NCBI GenBank assembly: GCA_030149245.1
Contig: JASBRX010000010.1
Coordinates: 62,001-126,000 of the forward strand
DNA length: 64,000 nucleotides
Origin: Sphingomonas bacterium
GTDB taxonomy: Bacteria > Pseudomonadota > Alphaproteobacteria > Sphingomonadales > Sphingomonadaceae
Direction of reading: 5' to 3'
Shown piece by piece: positions 24,780 to 32,033 of this stretch. Position numbers and translations under genes: made by a program. Each line of letters begins with the position of its first letter. Within the stretch, counting starts at the first letter, position 1. A model generated the notes under the pieces. The model had not been told where the DNA came from and ran no database searches. It saw nothing but the letters and a program-made list of their open reading frames with translations.

Positions 24780-25291
24780 GAGGTATCCCGGTGCCCCGAT
24801 GACGGGCGGGATTGTCTCCGTGCGTCATGGGAATCGGTCCGCGGGACTGCGGTGAGGGGCGCCACCTCCGACAAGAACATCGGAATGGCGAGTTCCCTAA
24901 CCTCTAATTTGCCCCAGTACGCAATGTCTGCTCGCCCGCCCCCGCGACCGCCTGAAGGCGTTCACACAGCCATGCGCGGTCGCGGTCCATCGTTCAGGCG
25001 CTGTGGAACTGCATCATCTCCCGCATCACCTGGAGCGGGAATGGCCGGTCCTGGATCAACAGGCCGCGCACACCACCTCGACACGGCGTGGCTTCCCCTT
25101 CCCGCGCAGATAACTGCCGATGAATTTGCCGTCGCGCGACCCGCTGGTCGCGACATGGCCGCTCGCGAAAGGTTGCCGCGTCGATCGGGCGTTGCATCAC
25201 GGGATGAGTCGCGCAGCCGACCAGACCATGCCAACTGCTGCAGCTCCGAAACCCGGCGCTCGTGGTGCCGCTGGGACCCTTTCCGGGTAAG
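24780..25291. other. 512-bp stretch without a supported gene
   Basis: The open frames here are short, mutually overlapping and of random composition, with no good ribosome sites. No terminator was found after tetR. The stretch lies between the catabolic cluster and the 3' end of a tRNA-Ser gene, a place where decayed mobile DNA is often found, but I could not recognise any integrase or transposase remnant. Confidence 0.5.
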
Positions 25292-25382
25292 TGGCGGAGC
25301 GGGAGGGATTCGAACCCTCGATACGCTTTTGGCGTATACTCACTTTCCAGGCGAGCGCCTTCGACCACTCGGCCACCGCTCC
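25292..25382 (-). tRNA. tRNA-Ser (anticodon GGA)
   Basis: The minus strand begins GGAGCGGTGGCCGAGTGG and ends CCCGCTCCGCCA. The seven-base acceptor stem GGAGCGG/CCGCTCC, G discriminator, encoded CCA, T-arm GAGGGTTCGAATCCCTC and a long variable arm (TATACGCC...GGCGTAT-like stem) fit a class II serine tRNA of 91 nt. The anticodon loop reads CTGGAAA, giving anticodon GGA for UCC/UCU codons. Confidence 0.95.
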
Positions 25383-25413
25383 GCAATCGCTGGATGGCGC
25401 TGCCTAGAGAGTT

Positions 25414-25429
25414 GGCCACCGCTTCGCAA
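25414..25429. repeat. Partial copy of the tRNA-Ser 5' end
   Basis: GGCCACCGCTTCGCAA repeats, with one mismatch, the 16 bases at 25371-25386 that contain the tRNA's 5' end and its upstream flank. The two copies are 43 bp apart in direct orientation. This may be a scar of an integration event or a small local duplication. Confidence 0.5.
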
Positions 25430-25469
25430 GCACGTTGCATCGCGTGACACGGCGTGACAGCCTGGGGCA

Positions 25470-26321
25470 ATGCTGACCTTCTCCCTAGCGCTGGCGCTTC
25501 AGGCCGCCGCCCCCGCCCAGCTGCCGTCCGATCCGCTGCCCGGCGACTGGCGCGACATCCCCGCCGACGAGCTGCTGGTCATGACCTTGGGTGAGGGGAA
25601 GCAGGTCGTGATCCGCCTCGCGCCGCGTTACGCGCCGGTGCATATCGCCAATATTCGCAAGCTCGCTGCGGCGGGTTGGTGGGATGCGGCGCGCATCTAT
25701 CGCGTTCACGACAATTATGTCGTGCAATGGGGCGACCCGACCGAGAAGAAGCCGCTGCCCGAGGGGGTCGTCGCGCAGCCGCCGGCCGAATATGACTGGC
25801 CGCGCTATGACGCCGTCACCCGCCTTACGCGCCGCGATCCCTATTCCCGGCGCACGGGGCATAGCGCCGACGGCTGGCCGCTGGCGACCAATGGCAAGGT
25901 TGCGTGGATTCCGCATTGCTATGCCATGGTCGGGGTCGCGCGCGACCTTGCCCCCAGCACCGGCAGCGGCGGCGACCTCTATGCGGTGATCGGCCATGGC
26001 CCGCGCCATCTCGACCGCAACATCGCGATCGTCGGGCGCGTGCTGGAGGGGATCGAGCATCTGTCGGCGCTGCCGCGTGGGACCGAAGGGGGACTCGGCC
26101 TCTACAAGGAGGCAAGTCAGCATGTGCCGTTCGTGCGCGGGCGGCTGGCCAGCGACCTGTCCGAAGCGGAGCGCCCGCGTTTTCAATACCGCGCCGCTGA
26201 CAACCCGCGCTTCGCCGCCTGGATCAAGGCGCGCGAGAACCGCCAGCCGCCCTTTTTCAACCTGCCCGCCGGTGGGGCCGACATCTGCAATGTCATGCCC
26301 CCGGTTCGTCGCGCCCCGTAA
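25470..26321 (+). CDS. Cyclophilin-type peptidylprolyl isomerase family protein
   Basis: A 283-residue protein. The N-terminal segment (LTFSLALALQAAAPAQ) looks like a signal peptide, so it probably works in the periplasm. The body shows cyclophilin elements: VVIRLAPRYAPVHIANIRKLAAAGWWD, IYRVHDNYVVQWGDP and IVGRVLEGIEHLSALPRG. The middle is longer and more divergent than in compact bacterial cyclophilins, and I do not see the full set of canonical active-site residues, so activity is not assured. It ends six bases before the convergent lipoprotein gene. Confidence 0.75.
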   Translation: MLTFSLALALQAAAPAQLPSDPLPGDWRDIPADELLVMTLGEGKQVVIRLAPRYAPVHIANIRKLAAAGWWDAARIYRVHDNYVVQWGDPTEKKPLPEGVVAQPPAEYDWPRYDAVTRLTRRDPYSRRTGHSADGWPLATNGKVAWIPHCYAMVGVARDLAPSTGSGGDLYAVIGHGPRHLDRNIAIVGRVLEGIEHLSALPRGTEGGLGLYKEASQHVPFVRGRLASDLSEAERPRFQYRAADNPRFAAWIKARENRQPPFFNLPAGGADICNVMPPVRRAP

Positions 26322-26327
26322 CCGCCG

Positions 26328-26948
26328 TTATCGGCCCACCCAGTCGGCGACCTCACCAGCCACGCGGTTCGCGGCCTGGTTGAGTGCAGCACCGGCCTCG
26401 GCCGGGGTCAGCTGTGCCAGCGGCACCCGCGCTTTAAAGCGGCGCTTCTCGAATGTCAGGGCCGGGCGCACGCCATCGGCAGCGGCGGGACGGTCGCGCA
26501 CCAGCGTCGCTTCATAGACGACCACCGCCGCATTGCTGTCGGCATCGACGCCGAACTGGCGCAGCTCGCCGCCCAGCCGCGCGCCCGGGTTCGACAGCGA
26601 CTGACGCATGTCGAGCACGACGCGACCGGTGCGCACCGAAATCGTGTCGCCCAGCACCCGCGCGAACATGCGGTTGGGCGCTTCGACCCATTGCGCGTCC
26701 TTGAGATAGGCGACCGCCGTGTCGCTGCTGCGCACCGGCACGCGGGTCACGGCAAGCTCCTGCGGCACCGACGGCACCGCGATGGTGATCGACCGCGCCG
26801 TCGCCGAACTCACCGTCTGGCCGGTCGGCATGGTCGCGTCCGCCTCAAGCTTGAGCAAGGAGGGCGGCGGCTCAGACCCGAACTTGATGCACCCACCGAG
26901 CGGCAGCGCGGCAAGCAGAACGGGGGCGAGGAGGAGCTTGCGCATCAT
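26328..26948 (-). CDS. Mla/PqiC-type ABC transport auxiliary lipoprotein
   Basis: A 206-residue lipoprotein. The signal ends in the lipobox LGGC within the first 20 residues, placing it in a membrane leaflet facing the periplasm. The rest (ITIAVPSVPQELAVTRVPVR, WVEAPNRMFARVL, FEKRRFKARVPL) fits the ABC-type transport auxiliary (PqiC-like) domain found at the end of Mce/Mla operons. The ATG at 26948 lies five bases after the MCE gene stop; a GTG at 26957 overlapping that stop is the alternative. It is last in a four-gene lipid-transport operon. Confidence 0.8.
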   Translation of the reverse strand: MMRKLLLAPVLLAALPLGGCIKFGSEPPPSLLKLEADATMPTGQTVSSATARSITIAVPSVPQELAVTRVPVRSSDTAVAYLKDAQWVEAPNRMFARVLGDTISVRTGRVVLDMRQSLSNPGARLGGELRQFGVDADSNAAVVVYEATLVRDRPAAADGVRPALTFEKRRFKARVPLAQLTPAEAGAALNQAANRVAGEVADWVGR

Positions 26949-26953
26949 CGGGC

Positions 26954-27925
26954 TCACTTCTTCTTGGGGTCGTAGTCGGGCAGCTTGGACGATCCGATCA
27001 GCGATCCGGCGCCTTCACGGTCGATCTTTTCCGCGACCGAGGCGAGCGCGGCGGTCATCTGGCGCAAGTCCTGGATCAGCTGGTTGAGCTCGGGAATGGT
27101 CTTGGTCGTCACCTCGTCGATGCCGCCATCGGCCTTGCGCAGGGTTTTCTCCAGCGCCTTCATGCTCTTGTCGGCCGAGGCGATCGCACCGCGCAGATCC
27201 TTCATCGTCGGCGCGATTTCCTTGTCGAGCACGCGATCGGTGGTGCCGGCGAGGTTGCCGATCTGCTCGGCAGCGACGCCCGCCTTCTGCACCGTCACGC
27301 GCAGCTCGGCCAGCGTGGCGCGCATGTCGGGCGCCCCCTTGGCCAACTCACCGGTCAGCTTTTCGGTATTGGCGAGGATGCCGCTGATCGACGCCTGATT
27401 GCGGTCGGACAGCAATTCGGTGAGCCGCTCGGTCAGCGTCGACAGGCGCTCGAGCAGGCGCGGCGCGGAGTTGAGCAGCGCGCCAAGGCCCCCCTGTTTG
27501 GTCGGAATCACCGGCACGCCGAGCGGGCAGACGCTGCGCGGGTTGGCATCGGGGCACACGATCGGCGGCGCGCCCTTGACCGCGCCGTCGAGCTGGATCT
27601 GGCTGACCCCGGTGAAGCCGACGCCCTGGATCGTCGCGGTTGTGCCCTGCAGCACCGGCACATCGCTGTTCACCGCGATGCGCACGCGCACCAGGCTGGG
27701 GTCGGGCTTGAACAGGCCGATTTCCTTGACCTGCCCTGCGGGAACGCCGGAAAAGGCGACCTGCGACCCCTTGTTCAGCCCGTCGACCGCTTGCTTGAAG
27801 AAAATGTCATATTCCTTCTCGCTGGTCGTGTTCACGCGGGCGAGCCACACGGTGAACAGCGCCAGCACGGCGAGCAGGATCAGCACGACCGCGCCGACCA
27901 GCACATGGTTTGAGCGTGTTTCCAT
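26954..27925 (-). CDS. mlaD: MlaD-type MCE domain protein
   Basis: A 323-residue protein with one N-terminal transmembrane helix (VLVGAVVLILLAVLALFTVWL), an MCE domain at about residues 38-118 (VAFSGVPAGQVKEIGLF; IQGVGFTGVSQIQLDG), and a long helical C-terminal part (about 160-300) likely to form a coiled tunnel or needle. MCE proteins bind lipids in the periplasm and pass them between membranes. The start follows GAGGG, 7 bp after the ATPase gene. It works with the MlaE- and MlaF-like proteins encoded just upstream. Confidence 0.85.
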   Translation of the reverse strand: METRSNHVLVGAVVLILLAVLALFTVWLARVNTTSEKEYDIFFKQAVDGLNKGSQVAFSGVPAGQVKEIGLFKPDPSLVRVRIAVNSDVPVLQGTTATIQGVGFTGVSQIQLDGAVKGAPPIVCPDANPRSVCPLGVPVIPTKQGGLGALLNSAPRLLERLSTLTERLTELLSDRNQASISGILANTEKLTGELAKGAPDMRATLAELRVTVQKAGVAAEQIGNLAGTTDRVLDKEIAPTMKDLRGAIASADKSMKALEKTLRKADGGIDEVTTKTIPELNQLIQDLRQMTAALASVAEKIDREGAGSLIGSSKLPDYDPKKK

Positions 27926-27932
27926 CAGTCCC

Positions 27933-28745
27933 TCATGCCCCCATGGCGCCCGCGCGTTCCGCGCTCGCCACCGCCGCGCGTCCGCGCGGGCCGTTGAAAT
28001 ATTCCTGGATCCACGGATGGTCCAAAGCCAGCAGCTCGTCGATCGTTCCCACCGCGGTCACGCGCTTGTCGGCCAGCACCGCAACCCGATCGCAGATTGC
28101 ATAGAGTGTATCGAGGTCGTGGGTGATGAGGAACACGGTGAGCCCGAGCGTCTGCTGCAGCGACCGCGTCAGTTCATCGAACGCTGCGGCACCGATCGGG
28201 TCGAGCCCTGCGGTCGGCTCGTCGAGGAACAGCAATTCGGGATCGAGCGCCAGGCTGCGCGACAGACCCGCGCGCTTCTTCATGCCGCCCGACAGCTCGG
28301 CCGGATATTTCGGCCCGGCCTCGGGCGGCAGGCCGGTCATCACCACCTTGTACGCCGCGATCTCGGCGAGCAGCTGTTCGTCGAGTTGCGGGTAGAATTC
28401 TTTCAGCGGCACCTGAACATTCTCGGCGACGGTCAGCGTCGAGAACAGCGCGCCGCCCTGAAACAACACGCCCCAGCGGCGACGGATCTCGACTGCGGTG
28501 CGCTCATCGGCGTCGAGCACCGATTCGCCGAACACATGCACGCTGCCCTCATCCGGCTGCTGCAGCCCGATGATCGATCGCATCAGCACCGACTTGCCCG
28601 TGCCCGACCCGCCGACAACGCCCAGAATCTCGCCGCGCCGCACATCGAGGTCTAGATTCTCGTGCACGGTCTGCTCGCCGAAACTGTTGCGCAGACCGCG
28701 GACACGGATGACCGCCTCTTCATGATCGAATGTCGGGGCGGTCAT
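27933..28745 (-). CDS. mlaF: MlaF-type ABC transporter ATPase
   Basis: A 270-residue ABC ATPase. Walker A GGSGTGKS lies near residue 45, the signature LSGGM near 152, Walker B LLFLDEPTAGLD near 172 and the switch His in LITHD. The sequence resembles the MlaF/Ttg2A branch that drives phospholipid transport. The ATG at 28745 overlaps the stop of the permease gene by one base (TGATG). A longer upstream open frame on this strand is only the shadow of the permease gene. Confidence 0.9.
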   Translation of the reverse strand: MTAPTFDHEEAVIRVRGLRNSFGEQTVHENLDLDVRRGEILGVVGGSGTGKSVLMRSIIGLQQPDEGSVHVFGESVLDADERTAVEIRRRWGVLFQGGALFSTLTVAENVQVPLKEFYPQLDEQLLAEIAAYKVVMTGLPPEAGPKYPAELSGGMKKRAGLSRSLALDPELLFLDEPTAGLDPIGAAAFDELTRSLQQTLGLTVFLITHDLDTLYAICDRVAVLADKRVTAVGTIDELLALDHPWIQEYFNGPRGRAAVASAERAGAMGA

Positions 28746-29848
28746 CAGTTCCACCCCACTTCGGTGAAGAACACCGCGAAGAACGCGTCGAGCACAATGA
28801 CGAGGAAGATCGCCTGAACCACCGCCGTGGTGGTGCGCATGCCGACCTGTTCGGCGTCGCTCTCGACCTGCATCCCCTGATAGCAGCCGGCAATGGCGAT
28901 GATCGCTCCGAATACCGGCGCCTTGACCAACCCGACATAGAGATCGGTGATCGGCACCACTTCGCGGATCCGCTGGACGAAGGTGATCGGCGGAATATCG
29001 AGCGCGATCCAGCACAAGAGGCCGCCGCCGATCATGGCGATCAGCGAGGCATAGAAGCCGAGCAGCGGCAGCATCAGCACCGCCGCGATCACGCGGGGCA
29101 GCACCAAAGCCTCCATCGGGTTGACCCCAATGGTGCGCATCGCGTCGATCTCTTCGGTCAGCTTCATCGTGCCGAGCTGTGCCGCAAAGGCCGAGCCCGA
29201 GCGGCCCGCGACCATAATCGCGGTCATCAGGATGCCGAGTTCGCGCAGCGTGATGCGGCCGACGAGGTTGATCGTGAACACCTCCGCACCGAACTGGCGC
29301 AGCTGCACCGCACCCTGTTGCGCGATGACGATGCCGATCAGAAAGCTCATCAGCCCGATAATGCCGAGCGCCGAGACGCCCACGACTTCGAACCGATGGA
29401 CCGTGGCGTGATAGCGGAAGCGGCGCGGGTTGGCGATCACCCGGCCCGCAGCAATGGCGGTCGCGCCCATGAAAGCCAGCAGGCCGAACATCGTCTTCGC
29501 CGCCTGGATTACCGCTTCGCCGATCTCGGCGAGCAATTGGGCAAAGGCGCCCATCGGCTTGCGGGGCGCTTCGATCGGGTGATCGGCCTGGGCGACATGG
29601 TCGAACAACAGCTGCTGGTTCGAATCGAGGCCCGACACCTGCGCGCCATGGTCGCGCGCAAAGCGGTGGATCAGCCATGCGCCGACCGTGTCGATCCGGT
29701 CGATCCCGCGCATGTCGAGCATGCGCACATCGCCCTCAACCGCGCCCAACCGATCGGGCAGGTCGCCGATGTCGCGCAACGACAGATTGCCGCTGAACCG
29801 CAGCGCCCCCGCGGCCACGTCGTGCTGAAAGTCGGCTGGCGCGTTCAT
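28745..29848 (-). CDS. mlaE: MlaE-type permease with N-terminal STAS-like domain
   Basis: A 367-residue protein. Residues 1-90 form a STAS-like domain (LSLRDIGDLPDRLGAVEGDV, MLDMRGIDRIDTVGAWLIHRF), and about 120-367 an MlaE permease with several helices and the family stretch VAGRSGSAFAAQLGTMKLTEEIDAM. In E. coli the STAS part is the separate protein MlaB; here it is fused. It forms the inner-membrane core of a lipid transporter that maintains outer-membrane asymmetry. It is first in the operon. The ATG at 29848 (MNAPADF) is chosen; one at 29857 is equally possible. Confidence 0.9.
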   Translation of the reverse strand: MNAPADFQHDVAAGALRFSGNLSLRDIGDLPDRLGAVEGDVRMLDMRGIDRIDTVGAWLIHRFARDHGAQVSGLDSNQQLLFDHVAQADHPIEAPRKPMGAFAQLLAEIGEAVIQAAKTMFGLLAFMGATAIAAGRVIANPRRFRYHATVHRFEVVGVSALGIIGLMSFLIGIVIAQQGAVQLRQFGAEVFTINLVGRITLRELGILMTAIMVAGRSGSAFAAQLGTMKLTEEIDAMRTIGVNPMEALVLPRVIAAVLMLPLLGFYASLIAMIGGGLLCWIALDIPPITFVQRIREVVPITDLYVGLVKAPVFGAIIAIAGCYQGMQVESDAEQVGMRTTTAVVQAIFLVIVLDAFFAVFFTEVGWN

Positions 29849-29948
29849 CGCGACCATCCATCGTTGATTCGGGCTGGAACGGCAAGCACCTGTAGGTAGA
29901 GGATTAGACACCGACCGAACCAATTGCGGACGGGCACGAAAGGTTCCG

Positions 29949-30623
29949 ATGCGCCGACTCGCCATTTACGACATGGATAAGACGATCACGCGGCGTGCGA
30001 CCTGGACGCCGTTCCTGATCCATGCTGCGAAGGCGCGCGCGCCGTGGCGGCTGGCGCTGCTGCCACTCGCCGGACTGGCAAGCCTCGCCTATCTGGCCAA
30101 GGCGGTCGATCGGGCACGTCTCAAGGAAATCACCCACCGCCTGATGATCGGCCGCGCGATCCCGCCTGCCGAACTGGCGGCAGTGGCCGAAGCGTTCGCG
30201 GATGACATGGCCGCGACCAACCTGTTCGCCGACGCCCGCGCGCGGGTCGAAGCGGATCGCGCTGCGGGGTGGGAGCCGGTGCTGGCGACCGCGAGCCACG
30301 GCTATTACGCGCAGGCCATCGCAGCGCGGCTGGATATCGCCACAGTGATCGCGACCGCAGCGCGGCGCGACCCGCAAGGCAACGTGCTGGCGGCGCTGGA
30401 GGGCGAGAATTGCTACGGCCCCGCGAAATTGCGGCTGATCGAGGCATGGATGGCGCGGGAGGGCCTGTCGCGGGGTGATATCCTGGTGCGCTTCTACAGC
30501 GACCATGTTTCCGACGCGCCGGTGCTGGAATGGGCCGACGAGCCGTTCGCGGTCAACGCCCATGGCCCGCTGCGCAAGCTGGCGGCAGTGAAGGGGTGGC
30601 CGGTGCTGGATTGGGAGGGGTGA
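29949..30623 (+). CDS. HAD superfamily IB phosphatase
   Basis: A 224-residue HAD hydrolase of subfamily IB. The motif I nucleophile lies in AIYDMDKTIT (Asp8, Asp10), motif II in VLATASHGYYAQ, and motif III/IV in ILVRFYSDHVSDAPVLEWAD. Relatives dephosphorylate phosphoserine, phosphatidyl-glycerophosphate-like or small phosphate monoesters; the substrate is not apparent. It is divergent from the Mla operon, 100 bp away, and ends just before a palindromic repeat. Confidence 0.85.
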   Translation: MRRLAIYDMDKTITRRATWTPFLIHAAKARAPWRLALLPLAGLASLAYLAKAVDRARLKEITHRLMIGRAIPPAELAAVAEAFADDMAATNLFADARARVEADRAAGWEPVLATASHGYYAQAIAARLDIATVIATAARRDPQGNVLAALEGENCYGPAKLRLIEAWMAREGLSRGDILVRFYSDHVSDAPVLEWADEPFAVNAHGPLRKLAAVKGWPVLDWEG

Positions 30624-30627
30624 ACCC

Positions 30628-30711
30628 CCGTTTGTACTGAGCTTGTCGAAGCACCAGTCCCGCACCCCGAGAGGTCGGCAGATCGCCCTTCGACAAGCTC
30701 AGGGCAAACGG
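30628..30711. repeat. Extragenic palindrome between convergent genes
   Basis: Two arms of about 24 bp (30628-30651 and 30688-30711) built around CTGAGCTTGTCGAAG and CTTCGACAAGCTCAG face each other across 36 bp. This sequence core is a repetitive extragenic palindrome widespread in GC-rich proteobacteria. Lying between two converging genes, it may act as a two-way terminator. Confidence 0.8.
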
Positions 30712-30721
30712 AGCGCGGGGC

Positions 30722-31969
30722 TCACAGCACCGTATGCAGCGTGTGCAGCGTCAACCCGACCATGCCGCCGACCAGCGTCCCGTTGATGCGGATATATTGC
30801 AGGTCCTTGCCCACCGCGTTCTCCAGCCGTCCGGTAATCGTGCGCGCGTCCCAGCCGCGCACCGTATCCGAGACCAGCCGGACGATGCCGTCGCCATAAT
30901 CGGCGGCGGTTCCGACGGCAGCGCGGCGGACGAAGCGGTTGATCATGTGCGCGAGACGCGGGTCGCTCTGCAGCGTGCCGCCAAGCTGGCGCAGCGCCTC
31001 ACCGAATTTGCCCGCCAGCGCCGCATCGGGGTCGCGCGCCACCCGCAGCAGCGCGCCGCGCGCCTGTTCCCACATCCCCTCGATCCAGCGCGCCAGTGCG
31101 GGATTGTCGAGCATATCGGCCTTGAACGCCTCGACCTTGAGCCGGGTCGGGATGTCGAACTGCAGGTCGAAGGCGAGCTTTTCCAGCCCCTCCTCGACCT
31201 TGGCGCGCAGCGGGTGGCCGGGGTCTTCGGCGACGTCCGAAACGAGCTTGTACAGCCCGTCGATGATCGCGTTCGCCAGCGTCTCGTCCAGCCCGGTCCA
31301 GCGCATGATCGCACCGGCGCGCTCGTGCACCATCTTGCGGATCAGCGCCTCATTCTGGTCGATGATCTTCGCCAGCCAGCGCAGCATCGAATCCATGAGC
31401 GGGAGGTGCCGCCCCTCGGCAATCGCCGCGCCCAGTGCCTGCCCGAGCAAAGGCGCGATGTCGGTCTGGCGCAGGCGATTGGCGACCGCGCCCTTGATCA
31501 GGCCGCCCAACTGATCCTTGTCGAGCGATTCGAGCAGGTTGGCGGCCATGCGCGATGCGCCGCGGCGCAGGCGACCTGAGCTTTCGGGCGGCTGCGCCAG
31601 CCACTTGCCGGCCGCACCCGCCACGTCGATCGTGCGCATCCGCCGCGCAACGACACGGGGAATCAGGAAATTGTCGCGCAGGAAATTGGCGAGCGAGGTG
31701 GCAATCCGCTCCTTGTTGCGCGGGATGATCGCGGTATGCGGGATCGGCAGGCCGAGCGGGTGGCGGAACAGCGCGGTCACCGCGAACCAGTCGGCCAGGC
31801 CACCGACCATCGCCGCTTCGGCAAAGGCGCGGATAAATCCCGCGACGGTGTAGTCAGGTTCGTAGCTGCGCGCGGTGAAATACACCGCCGCCATCAGCAC
31901 CAGCAGGCCGGTGGCGAGGATGCGCATGCGCCTGAGGCCAGGCGGGACAGGGTCGGATGAGCGAATCAC
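30722..31969 (-). CDS. DUF445 family membrane-anchored protein
   Basis: About 415 residues. An N-terminal transmembrane helix (ILATGLLVLMAAVYF) is followed by the DUF445 core FAEAAMVGGLADWFAVTALF and HPLGLPIPHTAIIPRNKERI, then a long helical region and a C-terminal hydrophobic segment (GTLVGGMVGLTLHTL). The function is unknown. The GTG at 31969 (VIRSSDPVPPG) is chosen because the leader matches what I recall of relatives; an ATG at 32002 lies in the loop of an inverted repeat, and an ATG at 31927 is a shorter choice. Confidence 0.75.
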   Translation of the reverse strand: MIRSSDPVPPGLRRMRILATGLLVLMAAVYFTARSYEPDYTVAGFIRAFAEAAMVGGLADWFAVTALFRHPLGLPIPHTAIIPRNKERIATSLANFLRDNFLIPRVVARRMRTIDVAGAAGKWLAQPPESSGRLRRGASRMAANLLESLDKDQLGGLIKGAVANRLRQTDIAPLLGQALGAAIAEGRHLPLMDSMLRWLAKIIDQNEALIRKMVHERAGAIMRWTGLDETLANAIIDGLYKLVSDVAEDPGHPLRAKVEEGLEKLAFDLQFDIPTRLKVEAFKADMLDNPALARWIEGMWEQARGALLRVARDPDAALAGKFGEALRQLGGTLQSDPRLAHMINRFVRRAAVGTAADYGDGIVRLVSDTVRGWDARTITGRLENAVGKDLQYIRINGTLVGGMVGLTLHTLHTVL

Positions 31970-31980
31970 AGGACCAGAAA

Positions 31981-32022
31981 GCACGCGGATTGCCGGGTTC
32001 ATAGCCGGAACAATCCGCGTGC
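31981..32022 (-). terminator. Inverted repeat after the RND efflux gene
   Basis: GCACGCGGATT at 31981-31991 is perfectly complementary to AATCCGCGTGC at 32012-32022. It lies 12 bp downstream of the RND pump stop codon. On the minus strand it is followed by TTTCTGG, a weak U-run; on the plus strand it is followed by GTCTTTTT. Confidence 0.6.
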
Positions 32023-32033
32023 GTCTTTTTGGT

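Noticed and set aside
24780..25291. Integrase or transposase remnant beside the tRNA-Ser
   Set aside because: I read the frames on both strands and found only short, unconvincing stretches, with no catalytic motif of a tyrosine recombinase or an IS element.
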